Assembly (NCBI GenBank): GCA_033782935.1
Contig: JAWQEG010000735.1
Location: 10,001-74,000, forward strand
Direction of reading: 5' to 3'
Source of the DNA: Petrolisthes cinctipes
Lineage: Eukaryota; Arthropoda; Malacostraca; Decapoda; Porcellanidae
Length of the DNA: 64,000 bases
Shown here: positions 26,301-46,607 of the stretch, piece after piece
Position numbering within the stretch: position 1 is the stretch's first letter
Layout: each line of letters opens with the position of its first letter
The notes under the pieces: model-generated
The model's input: only the letters and a program-made list of their open reading frames with translations
Databases searched by the model: none
What the model was told of the DNA's origin: nothing
Program-made: the position numbers and the translations under genes

Positions 26301-29300
26301 TAATACAGTACAGGGATAATATTTTACAAAATAAATATTGAAAGAATGAAGAATTTGCTAGTGGCGATCTGTGATAACACACTGTCACTTATATCTTTTA
26401 AGTACCTCAACTTTAGAATATGGAATCAGTATGTGACTTTTTTTTTGCAGCCTATTCCTGAGAAGGTAATTTCCATTAGTGAAATAGCATTTAAAAATTT
26501 TGGTAACATTTTACTTCTGTAAATATTTATATACAGTAGACAACAAGACTTAGTGTAGCATTTGATTTCCAGCATGAAAATAATATTTTCATACTTTGAA
26601 TGTAAATCATGCTCTACACACCCCCTCACATGCTAAAACATATCTACCTTGTATGTATTGTATCTAGGTTTCTGTAAACTTTCACAATTTCATAAGTGAA
26701 GTACAGTACTATAAGTAGGCTAACATGTAATGTGTGGAGTACTGTATGTGCATTCCATGATGCTATGACGCTAAGAAATAAATGTAATGTAAGAGTCAAG
26801 TTAGTATCTTGTGATAACATGATAAATGACAGCAAGTTTAGTTATCGGCTGCAACCTAGGATCTTCAGTTGTGGAAAAATTGCATGTAACCCATAGTTGT
26901 GTTGAGAGAGATTACAAGAAGAACTAATAAGTAGGAGATGAAGGATGTAACTAGAAAAGTTGTGATGGCAATCCAAACCATGATGTGCCACACTCACTCT
27001 GGTGGTTTAAGAAAGAGGAGGAAGGGAGAGCTGCTCTTGAATTCTTAATTTACATCTGCGGATTTTGTCAGGAAATATAGGCCATACTCTTATGTCATGA
27101 TACTGCGTATTAAATAAAGTTACCTCTCTTTTAGAAATATTAATAAAAAACATTTAGGCTTAAGGTTCTTGCATGTTCTGGATACAAACTTTTTAACAGT
27201 AGACATATTCTATGTACCAGTATTATGATAGCTTTAGTTAATAATTAAGTATGATATTTAGAATGTATCTGATATGCTCACTGATATCTGGTTTCAGGAG
27301 AGTAAGCAACCCAAGGAGCTAAGTGAGATGCCGTATGCTGTTCCCAAGGAACTCTGGTATTTGGTTGATCATCTCCACTCCCATGGTCTCCAGGTCAAGG
27401 GACTGTTTACACACCCTGGCCTTCAGAAAGAAATATTTGAAATTAGGTAGGGTTATACCACTCATATACAAAACACAAGCCTCCTTGTGTGAGGAAAAAA
27501 CAGTTGTTTATATACACACAGTAATTAAGTTTGTCAAACTCCTGCAGTATTACCTTATTTACAGAACATGTCTGGATGAAGGTGTAGAGCACCAGGTTTT
27601 ACCTGGCAGTGTTCATTCGGTGGCAGAGGCACTGTTGCTTTTCATAGAGGCACTACCAGAACCTGTCATTCCATACTCCCTCTATCAGGCAGCTTTAGAT
27701 GCAACACCAAACTTTTCACTCTGCAAGGAAGTAAGCTACAAGAAATGTGGTTTACAGGCTTATATGTATTTGTGTATACAATGTATAAAACTTGTAATAT
27801 TTTTTTAAAATGCCAATACATATATTCTTGAAGGATATTTGCCTGAGTATTTGATAATATATTGTTCCCAGAAGTAAACTTTAAATTAATTTCAGGTTAT
27901 TAACAAGCTGCTGGATTATCATCGCAATGTATTTGAATACTTGATGGCATTCCTCAAAGAGCTTTTAAATCATACAGAAGACAACAACCTTGATGCTAAC
28001 ACTCTTGGTATGTACTTTTATCTTGTTAACTGCAAGTTGTTCTCATTCTACAGTACTGTATAGGATATGATATTGAAGTGAAATTTGAGTTAGTATATAT
28101 TGCAGAATAGTTCCATACAGTATTACACCTCGGTCTCGTATAGAACGTCCAATAGGTCGATAGAAGACGTCGTTTTATGTGAAATCATTCTATGTGATAC
28201 ATGTAACCTATGGAGAAAATTACAATTGGTCGATCAATCACCAAAATTGTCCCTAAAATTAACATAAAATACTTTTCAAGGTTTTTCTTGCCTTAATCCT
28301 ACTGTACAGGGATGTATGTAAAATGCATTTTACAATTCGTATTAAGGTTTTGGCAGGCGACTCATGTGACTTGAGACGAGTCGGCGGCATCCGTGGTGGT
28401 GGAGGTGGTAGGGGGGAGATAGCGCGTGATCATCGTTTGTTTTCTTTTATTAACCATACGCTGGTGTTTCCTTCTCCTTTCTCTTTCCGAGAAATAACTT
28501 CCTTCTTTATATCGAAGGATATGGCCTTCCGTTTTGTAAATGCACCACCTGGCATGACTGAGCATTGAAGATGGTGGTTAACTCGTAATCACTAAAAACG
28601 AGCGAGTCAAACACGAAACTTCCCTAACTTCAACTTTAGAATTTCCCTTTAAGCCTCAATAATTCCCTGTTTACTCTTGAACATTGACGGTCTTTTTGGT
28701 ATTTCTTCTGGTAAGACTTTCCCTGTTTATTTTTGAACAATCTTTATATAATTTCCCCGTGTGGATTTCAAAATTCCCTAAAACAGAGAAATTTCCTTGC
28801 ACCTGGCAACACTAGGAAGGGGGAAGGAGCGAGAGAAGTGGTGGGAACACACTCACCCACACTGTACAGACGCCAGTGATATAATTTCCTGACACGTTCA
28901 TTATGATTTCGCTCGTTTTGTATAAGAACTCCTGGGATTTGCTTCACTTATTTTCGCCACCCGTTCTATATGGATACAATCGTTTTGTAAAATAATTTTA
29001 AGCTAATATTTTGGTCGCTCGTTCTATGTGAACACGTTCTATATGAGACCGAGGTGTACTTTTTATGCTCGTTACTCAGGATCCAGACATTTACAGTATA
29101 GCACCTCTACTGAGCACCAGCCCCTCAATAATTAGTTAGATCAAGAAAATGCACACCACCAGATGACCAACCCCACAAGCATATGTATGCTACAAAGGCC
29201 AATTGTCACTTGTGCACAAGAAGGTTTAGGGTTGGAATATATAGGTATCCCAGCTGGAAACGGTAGAATTTGCAAATGATATTCTGGGACTAAAGTGTTC

Positions 29301-29628
29301 TTTGAAGATGTGATTGATTTGCTATGGTTGGAGAAGCTTGTGATGATCTTTCCTCCTGAAACACCATGTATTCAGACATAGGTTTATGATGAGTAGCATT
29401 GAATTACATTATGGTAAAGGCTGAGAAACATGCTAGATAAATGAAACTTGGTTGTATACCTGGAAATATTGTAAACTCTCCATTTAAATAATTACAGCCC
29501 ACGTGTTTGGAAGTGTGCTGATCAGGGAGCCAAGTGCTATGGCTGGCAGTAGTGACCGACGAAACCAGAACCAGGCCATTGAGAGAAAGAAGCAAACATT
29601 CGTACATCACTTCCTCATGAATGATTAG
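11348..29628 (+). CDS. OCRL: Inositol polyphosphate 5-phosphatase OCRL/INPP5B orthologue
   Basis: Nineteen exons join in frame to about 914 aa: 11348-11404, 12693-12894, 16179-16310, 16872-17110, 18720-18868, 19270-19440, 20078-20240, 22202-22392, 22931-23149, 23875-24010, 24238-24417, 24965-25061, 25368-25505, 25759-25856, 26451-26465, 27298-27446, 27565-27730, 27896-28007, 29498-29628. Order: PH domain (about 20-150), linker, 5-phosphatase (258-555), ASH (556-690), RhoGAP-like (690-914). Catalytic motifs are TWNVNG (265-270), [21 protein letters not shown] (441-446), PAWCDRIL (514-521) and SDHKPV (541-546). The enzyme removes the 5-phosphate of PI(4,5)P2 on endosomes, Golgi and clathrin-coated pits. 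The RhoGAP-like part has LFTHPGL where active GAPs carry the arginine finger, so it is probably a scaffold. No CAAX box: it ends FLMND, as in OCRL rather than INPP5B. LIDL (721-724) resembles the OCRL clathrin box. The first donor (gtatcc) is weak, so the N terminus is the least certain part. Confidence 0.94.
11405..12692 (+). other. OCRL intron 1
   Basis: AT-rich, with many TACAGTA/TACTGTA heptamers (for example at 11932-11942 and 12223-12237). No mobile element or coding signal recognised. Confidence 0.6.
12904..13712 (-). mobile_element. RTE-like LINE, 5'-truncated 3' tail
   Basis: On the minus strand this reads from just after the reverse-transcriptase YxDD region ([17 protein letters not shown]) through [84 protein letters not shown] to a stop. 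The order is typical of RTE-class ORF2 C termini. It is broken by several in-frame stops (before NLKVN, after the [12 protein letters not shown] stretch and after EEVLE), so it is dead. The 3' end carries a short (GATA)n tail at 12909-12926. It lies antisense in OCRL intron 2. Confidence 0.85.
13968..14712 (+). mobile_element. CR1/Jockey-like LINE, 5'-truncated 3' tail
   Basis: Reads [59 protein letters not shown], then, after a frameshift near 14380-14430, [13 protein letters not shown] and [17 protein letters not shown] (stop near 14580). This is the C-terminal end of a non-LTR ORF2. A 3' UTR of about 120 bp ends in (TAA)n at 14700-14712. Inserted sense in OCRL intron 2; inactive. Confidence 0.85.
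14713..16178 (+). other. Rest of OCRL intron 2
   Basis: No gene or recognisable element. Contains about eight TACAGTA/TACTGTA heptamers between 14715 and 15980. Confidence 0.6.
17111..18719 (+). other. OCRL intron 4
   Basis: About 1.6 kb of AT-rich sequence. I see no transposon ends, RNA gene or conserved reading frame; short open frames here have no family resemblance. Confidence 0.6.
20255..22059. mobile_element. 1.8-kb TA-flanked TIR element filling an OCRL intron
   Basis: Left end TACAGTCTCCTCCACTGCCA continues for at least 65 bp and matches the inverted right end (minus strand TAGAATCTCCTCCACATCCA), including the inner GTTGTCAAT-x-TGTGTACCCCACAAGGTGTGAACC part. TA lies at both outer edges. 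It has no intact transposase frame and includes a (GA)n tract at 21170-21205. It begins 14 nt after the donor of the exon ending at 20240 and occupies about 92% of that intron. A second copy of the family is at 53791-56899. Confidence 0.88.
22393..25982 (+). other. OCRL introns 8-14, remaining sequence
   Basis: Introns 22393-22930, 23150-23874, 24011-24237, 24418-24964, 25062-25367, 25506-25758 and the start of 25857-26450 contain no recognised element. Their splice sites are canonical GT/AG. Exons lie between them as listed in the OCRL entry. Confidence 0.6.
25983..26108. mobile_element. Short foldback MITE (GGCTGGTAG ends), copy 1
   Basis: An inverted repeat of about 50 bp per arm around a loop of about 25 bp: GTAGTATTAAACTTTCTCTT then CGACAAAAACAATTTTTGTCGC against the inverted GTAGTTTTAAACTTTATATT then CGACAAAAACAATCTTTGTTGC. 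A diverged copy is at 62669-62803. No coding capacity; lies in the OCRL intron just upstream of the microexon. Confidence 0.8.
26451..26465 (+). other. OCRL: 15-nt in-frame microexon of OCRL (PIPEK)
   Basis: A T9-GCAG acceptor is followed by 15 nt encoding PIPEK and a gtaatt donor. Both neighbouring introns are phase 0, so inclusion or skipping keeps the frame. It sits immediately after residues LIDL. Skipping gives LIDL-ESK, which fits the clathrin-box consensus L-hydrophobic-x-hydrophobic-acidic; inclusion gives LIDL-PIPEK-ESK. In mammalian OCRL a short alternative exon is known next to the corresponding LIDLE box. Confidence 0.72.
26466..27297 (+). other. OCRL intron downstream of the microexon
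   Basis: About 0.8 kb of AT-rich intron without a recognised element; the donor is gtaatt and the acceptor is ggtttcag. Confidence 0.55.
28124..29058. mobile_element. 935-bp TA-flanked TIR element in OCRL last intron
   Basis: Left end TACACCTCGGTCTCGTATAG pairs with the right end, which on the minus strand reads TACACCTCGGTCTCATATAG, continuing through AACGT. TA is at both edges. Subterminal TTCTATGTGA / GTTCTATATG motifs recur. There is no transposase frame, so it is a non-autonomous Tc1/mariner-like element. Confidence 0.87.
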
Positions 29629-30617
29629 ATGTCTATAAGTAGTGCTCAAGTGTATCTATGGACCTGTTTATAGCATCTTTTCCACCATTGTCCTACAGTG
29701 CAATTATTTACTACATGGCAATGCTGAGGTGTTGGCCATGAGCTAATATAAAATCTAGTCCGTCATATTATGCTGTGTAAACTGTTGCACCTGATTTGTT
29801 TATTTTATAGTAAATTTCATTCTGGTATTGTTCCCTATAATCAACTGAATGAGACTAATTAAACTTTTGTTCATTTAGAGGCAACAAAAGATCTTGTGAT
29901 AGCTTTGCAGGAGTGATTGGAACTACAAGTATAATCATACACATTTAGTGAGTGGTAATGACAAAAGTTCTACAACCAACTCTCAGTACAATACTGTAGT
30001 TTGTTATTGATGTTAATTGTAATACTAAAATTTACTTCATTCCTTTTAAGTTCATTCCACTAATTTTATTAGATATACAGTATGTAGATTATTTTGTTTA
30101 CCTGCACTCTTTTCCCCTCTAATAGTAGTAAATGTTTTAATGTACAGTATATTTAAAGCTCACATGAATGTAACGGGGAATTATGATATGGGTTTTATTG
30201 TGTGGTTATTTTAATCTCTGATTATTATATTTCTCAGTATTGTACTGATATAGTTACATCATTAATTCATATTCATCACTATGATGTTTCATTAGATATG
30301 TTTTGCAAAAGAATGACAGTATTACAATTAAGAATCTATCTTACTTAAAGCTGTGCTCAGCACTAGAGTCAGACTATTATTATTATTACCTGTACTAACA
30401 GCGAGTAAGTCCAACCAAGACATTTGTTTAATGAGAAGAAATCAACTTTTGGTCGTTTTCAGGTATGTTACATATGGTTATTATATAAAAAAACAGTATA
30501 TCCTGTATATGCTGGTAAATTGTTACAAATAGGCTTTACTTGCAGCTTTCATGAAACCTTCATGGGGTTGCAGAAATAAAGCCAAATTATTTTTATAACT
30601 GTTGTTTTAATGATCTT
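29629..30617 (+). other. OCRL: OCRL 3' UTR and poly(A) signal
   Basis: After the TAG at 29626-29628 the sequence is AT-rich and unique. An AATAAA hexamer lies at 30575-30580, which would give a 3' UTR of about 1 kb. Confidence 0.5.
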
Positions 30618-32235
30618 ATGTTCCTGCAGTATTTAAAAATATTTATGGCGATAATGTTAAAAAGATATTACAAAGGAGGAGTTTCTTCAACCCCTCGATG
30701 CGAGGCTACTGCACTGATAACAAAGGGAGATGGGGTTGACACATCCCTATGCTTATACAGAGGAGGGTTTTCCAATGACCCCCTACTGAATGCACTGAAA
30801 CCAAAGAGCGACGGGTCCCCCATCAATACGATGAACAATGGGATTGCCTCATGGCATGGCTACACCCATCTGGTGGTGGTCAAGACTAGTGTTGTTGTGC
30901 TGGAGATGGGTGCGGATATTGGCGTCCTTTCCTTTCCTTCTGCACTCTTGTTATTGGGCATTTTTAAGTAGGCCTACAGTTTTGTTATTAAAGTGGTACA
31001 GGGAGGCCCGAGGCGGCCGTGGGTTTAGTTACATGGAGAATCTCTAGTGGGTTACGACCTTGGCAGACCTGACTTGTATCATCCTTTGTTATCCTTCTTC
31101 TATCTCTTCCTGATGCTTGCTATAATGTATTTAGCGTATGAGACTTATAAACACAGTCAACGTAGCCTATCTGTAAATTACAAATCTTCAGGTTCTTTTC
31201 TTGAAACTATAATGAGAAAGAGAGAGAATGATGAGTTGTGTTTAGCGTAAGAAATTCATCCACCATCTACTAGTATTTTTTAAATGTATTGAAGAGAGAG
31301 AGATTCAGGTGATAGAAAGGTGAGACAGCAAGCAAGAAGGAAAGGGAAAGAAAAGAGGGACAGTTGAAGAACTAAAAGCTAGTGGCTGGGGCAGAAGGGG
31401 CGTCAAAATTGCCCACATCACTGATGCCGGTCATACCCCCCTACGGGGGAGATGGAGAGACAGACAGACAGATGAACGGTTTGTGTCTCGACTCCAGTTT
31501 TTTTTATGCGGATCCACGAAATTCACCAATGGTTGACTGTCCTGTGCTTACAGTATATCCCTTGTCTTGGATATATATATACAGTGATAGATAAAAGTTT
31601 GCGGTGCAAATCTCGCGGCACCACACTTGTATTGAGAATTGAATGTTACTTTTGAAAGTGAATTGAGAATGGTAATATGTTATTGGTGGTTTCATGACGT
31701 GACGGCAGCCTTTGGAAGTCCAATGGTGTTCCTGCGTCCTGCCCAAATTACCCTCGGGTTATATGTATATCAGTGACTGTGTTTCGCACCTTCCCCCTCG
31801 GATTCAGTGGATTCGTGCGTAGTTATTGGCAGTAGGCTACTTCCGGGTGTACATGTATCATGAGATTGAGATTGAGAATGGATCTTGATCTTGAAAAGCA
31901 CCTTATCCACTGGGTAGCTGTACCGTCACTGACAGCATCACAGCATCTTCTATGTTTTGAGTTGACTACGATGTAGGGGGTATTTTCTTGACGTGTCTGC
32001 GTACTACGGGCGTAGCCAGCAGCAGGATAATTGACGAACGGCTGGACCCATCAGTTCACCTCGGAAAAATCCCAAACATTTCTCGTGGACTCGAACCCAG
32101 GCCATTTGTAGTCCCTCTCTCTATCCACTCTGCCACTGCCTGTCCGCCTCCCGCATATCTGTAGGGAACTGAGTATTATTATATGCATCTCAAAATTGTA
32201 ACAGATGTGTCACATTTGTAATGTGCCTACAACAT
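30618..32235. other. Intergenic OCRL-RAD51D, left part
   Basis: No host gene recognised. An open frame at 30618-30971 (117 aa, more G+C-rich than its surroundings, with RGGFSNDPLLNALKPKSDGS) matches no family I know and may be a decayed repeat. Also present are short GA-rich stretches near 31210-31380 and a tRNA-like SINE end near 32085-32150. Confidence 0.4.
32040..32160 (-). repeat. tRNA-derived SINE-like sequence
   Basis: Read on the minus strand, GTGGCAGAGTGGATAGAGAG (A-box-like, around 32125-32136) is followed about 30 bp later by GGGTTCGAGTCC (B-box-like, around 32087-32098). The spacing and sequence fit an RNA polymerase III promoter of a tRNA or tRNA-derived SINE. No CCA-proximal acceptor stem pairs cleanly, so it is not called as a functional tRNA gene. 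Confidence 0.6.
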
Positions 32236-32459
32236 GGTATTTATTGAAAGAATTACCGTTTTGTAGCAGTGTTGCCAGATCCGGCTAGGTCCCAGTATTT
32301 TGCCCCAGTCATTTCCTGTACTTTACCATGGTTATTTCCCGGTAGTTTGCCCAGGTTAGGTCCCGGTAGTCTGATGTGGTCTAGGTTAGGTTAGGTTAGG
32401 TCAGGTCAGGTAAGTTCAGGCTAATTTCAAAATGCCCCATTTGAATATACCCTATCTTA

Positions 32460-34022
32460 AGGCGCGGTCACACGAGCCATTTTTTCGTCAATTTTTTACC
32501 TGCAATATCAACTCGGTTAAATTTTGGCTTAAATTGACGAGATTTCGGCAATTTTCACAACACGATCCTGCTCGTCAAGTGTTGACGATATCGAGAACAA
32601 ATATGGCCGCTGATGATCCATCTGTAATGTTATTAAGCCTAGAAAATTATATTAAAATACATGTGTGCTGTTGAAATGACAAAAATGGACCAAAATGATG
32701 CAGCAGAAAGTGGCTGTGGAAGTCCCACTTGGCGGGAAAACAAAGTTCATCAACGACGACGACATATTTACCCCCTCACTCCCCTCAGATCCTACTTCTG
32801 TATTGTTCTTGTCGTTACTGTTATGACAAATAACAACAAAGTACTGTGAACCCGGACATCTGATACCTCTTTGTTCCAACACAGTGACACGCTTATAAAT
32901 AAAGAAACTTACCTAAATAGAGTAAAACGTTAGAAGCTACTATGCTAGCCGACGGGAGAGAGAGGTGGTGTTGGTCTCGCCAACACTGTGTTCGTTCTTC
33001 CGTCGTAGCTCTGACTTGGTCGTTATCCTTAAAATCTTTAGTTACTCCTTGAGGCTATTGCAGGCTTTAGATTTTCAAATTGTATTGAATCTTGTTAAAA
33101 AAATAATCAAAATTACAAAAAATAACATGCTTTAACTTTGCTTTCATTTATATTTACGGTGAATCTTGACCTAAAATGAATGGATTCGAACGATACAGCA
33201 CCTCCGTAGCCTAATGAATGGCAATTATATAATAATATTTGTTATATTAAAAACATAATAACGTGTCAGATACTTTATATAAGGCATAATAGATCAAAAC
33301 ATCTGAGATATAAGAAGTTTGGACACGTCGCTTTAGGAGCCAGTATTACAGAGTGCATGTATCGCGACGTATAGTATTAACTTACACCAGAGATATAAAA
33401 TATAATTTTGCTTATATTTTGTTCTATAAAGTATGCTGTGTGTGATCTCAGTAAAGTACAATGAATTTTTGATAAAAACTATTTTAACTTGTGTTGCCAA
33501 ATGGCGGTGAGCATCAGAGGGAGTGGTAGCCTAATATGTTTTCGGACCAAAGAGGCCTTATTTATTTCATCTTAATAAGTTTTATCATGATTGCAATATT
33601 TATGTGTTGTTATATAACGTACATTGAATCATATTTTCAATGCAGAGGGATAATACCAGGCCTGTATAAGAAGAAAATCCGTGAAATGTAGGGAAATGCT
33701 AAGGCTTGCAATTTACCTAACCTCCAAAAGATATTAATCATATTTCGTCGAATATTATTTATAGGGGCCTGGTATTATCCTTCTGCATTGAAAATAAGAT
33801 TCAATGTACGTTATAGAACATCACATAAATATTGCAATCATTATAAAACTCTTTGGTCCGAAAACATATTAGGCTACCACTCCCTCCGATGCTCACCACC
33901 GAATTGCCGAAATATGCTCAAATCTCGATTAGTTCGTGTGACCAGACACAGTTAAAATTGCAGATGAATAATAAAATTGCAGGTGAATAATTGACGAAAA
34001 ATTGGCTCGTGTGACCGCGCCT
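32460..34022. mobile_element. 1.56-kb TIR element with TTA duplication (PIF/Harbinger-like)
   Basis: Left end AGGCGCGGTCACACGAGCCA followed by TTTTTTCGTCAATT pairs with the inverted right end AGGCGCGGTCACACGAGCCA followed by ATTTTTCGTCAATT. TTA flanks both sides (32457-32459 and 34023-34025) and the host MITE is rejoined exactly if one TTA and the element are removed. A 3-bp TTA/TWA duplication is the PIF/Harbinger hallmark, so I infer that superfamily. Short frames inside (such as at 32600-32674, starting MAADDPSVMLLSLENYIK) are not a complete transposase. Confidence 0.85.
33494..33909. mobile_element. Foldback MITE nested in the TTA-flanked element
   Basis: Two long arms pair across about 415 bp: GGTGAGCATCAGAGGGAGTG then GTAGCCTAATATGTTTTCGG, and further in ATTGAATC and CAATGCAGAGGGATAATACC, each have inverted matches on the right side (GGTGAGCATCGGAGGGAGTG and so on). 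Arms are about 175 bp with a few mismatches. Non-coding. It is the third level of nesting at this site. Confidence 0.8.
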
Positions 34023-34147
34023 TTAGATATGGAGCATTTGCGGAGAAAATGCCATAGAAGAAAATAGTCTTAGAATGGGCTAAATTAGTGGGTAACGAAA
34101 GTAGAAAAACCGTACGCAATAACGGTAATTCTTTCAATATTTACCAA

Positions 34148-34398
34148 AACATAAACCTTTTATGGGTGATCGAGCTGCAAATTAACGTTATATTATATTA
34201 TATTCATTAGCTAGTGAAGGGTGGGAGTGACCGTGGGAGTTGGAGGCAGTATAACTATAACTTCCTGACGGTGCCTGTGTTTGACTGTTGACCCTTGACA
34301 GTACCGTTGACAGCCCGTAGACTCATACACGTGTCTTTGTTTACATATGTCACGTGTTGACAATAAACTTGGCATCAACTTGAACTTACTCCAACAAA
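34148..34398 (+). promoter_or_regulatory. RAD51D upstream region with two CACGTG E-boxes
   Basis: Two perfect CACGTG palindromes lie at 34328-34333 and 34351-34356, 42-71 bp before the RAD51D ATG. CACGTG is the site of bHLH-zip factors (Myc/Max, USF, MITF/TFE types). No TATA box is obvious. The transcription start is unknown, so the boxes could be promoter or 5' UTR. Confidence 0.5.
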
Positions 34399-44941
<10,543 letters not shown>

Positions 44942-46607
44942 TCTTCCAGATGGCAGTCATTGTGTTCAATTCAGTTTTGTTCATTTGGTCATCATCAGAA
45001 TATGCCTTGTGTACAGTATATTACTGTACTGTACAGTACTTACATTCATGTACTGTCTTGCACCAGCTTCCAAGTATTATTATCTTTGCAAAAATGAAAA
45101 ATAAAATGACTCAATATTATAAGGTGCATGATCAAGTTGTCTGATTTTCTTTGTGTGTGGTGATCAGCAGTAATATACATACTGTACAGTAAAATTATGC
45201 ATGTATCAGTGTTCATATTTTTTTTATTAATGCAAAAATGAAAAGTAATATTAACTCAAAACTGCTTATCCCAGCAAACCATGTTCCACCAGTGTGATGT
45301 TCAAACATGTTTAAAAGAGAGTGGCTTAGGGAGCCAATGTTTAATGTTGATGAATTTATGGAAATATCATTTGCCTAGATATAGAGTAGTATGCCATATC
45401 ATGGTCAACTATGTAACTGTATATGCCAGTTCTTTATTTTGTATATTGATGAAGATGAGGACTATAGGCTGAAAACCCATTTATATTTGATATCCTCACC
45501 TGTGAGCTAAAACAAGTGAAAGACGAGAATTCTCGTCACCCACGGTTTAAGGGTTTTAAATCTTGCATTAACTCTTGCTGAGTGTTTGTTTTTGTGTTAT
45601 TTTATATTTTGAGAGAGGAATTTGTACAACTTAGTACAGTATATTGAACTACTCGGTAAGGCAGAGGCCCCTATTTTTGTAAGTTATAGTGGTTTTACCG
45701 TAATATCTCTCTGCAAAGGATTGTGTATCCTTACTAGTATAGTGTACTCTTTAATTATAAACTAGAGTCTGACTTAACAGAATGTACACTATGATGAGTT
45801 GATTATCATTCCATTTATAATGAAACAATTATATGTTCACAACACTGTCTGGACTCATATTGTATTATCTCATTGGATAATTGTATGTATTTAGTAAGCA
45901 ATAAGGTACATGTACTGATGAATTAACACACTTTTGAAAGCTTATGAAGGCACAGTTTTAAACTATGATTAATCTGAGGGGTGACCTCTCAGTTTTGTCA
46001 ACAGACAAAAAGATATGAAAAAACTATAGATGATCTGCATGGTGTCCGAAGTACATTCATACCTTGCTATTGTTTCGATGCATAGTTGTAAACCCCACCC
46101 ACTCCATTGCAGTGTCCCCACGTAGTAATTACGTATTACTATTGACCCGGGATATACTGCACAGGTATCAATGAAGGCACAGAACCCTGAAGTGAACATA
46201 AGTCGTTCCTCAGATGAGATGAGAAGGGTTCTCGTGCCTTGTCTCCTCAGTGTACCTTAATCTCAGCTATGGCTCAAAAAATATAATTCTTTTATGGCAA
46301 ACACCATACTCCGGTAAACCATGACAGCTGATGATCCCAAACTCAATTAAGGGTAGCTGTTGTAGCAAACCGTACGGCACATATCATTTTCAGGATAGTC
46401 TAACAATTCAATATATGTAATGTGAAACGCTATACATTTTCTACTAAGATAAGGGTTAGAAGTGTTAGTAAATATAATTTAGGTGTTGAACTTCAAGCCC
46501 ACAGAATTTTCCAGTTACAGGCATTGTCATATTTGTCCTGGGAATATATTGATAAGAAGACTGTTTTCAGCAGTAACCTGTGTGGGACTAGTGTGCCCAT
46601 TATTAGG

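Larger units (their letters stand above)
32236..34147. mobile_element. TTGGTATTTATTGAAAG-family MITE, copy C, interrupted
   Basis: The left part (32236-32459) and right part (34023-34147) together equal one copy of the MITE seen at 9463 and 10042. They are separated by a 1.56-kb inserted element at 32460-34022. The AGGTTAGG run and TCCCGGTAGT are in the left part; CCATAGAAGAAAATAG and AACGGTAATTCTTTCAATAT are in the right part. Confidence 0.87.

Noticed and set aside
30618..31250. 117-aa, 69-aa and 67-aa open frames between OCRL and RAD51D
   Set aside because: No splice partners, no family resemblance and overlapping in different frames; more likely a decayed repeat.
32085..32150. Functional tRNA gene
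   Set aside because: A and B boxes are present but the acceptor stem does not pair and no terminator follows cleanly.
32432..32882. Open frames in the TTA-flanked element as a transposase
   Set aside because: Short, unlinked, without DDE-type motifs I can identify.
45281..45472. 63-aa frame as a RAD51D terminal exon
   Set aside because: A possible acceptor precedes it, but the residues do not resemble any RAD51D C terminus and a nearer poly(A) signal exists; kept only as an alternative.
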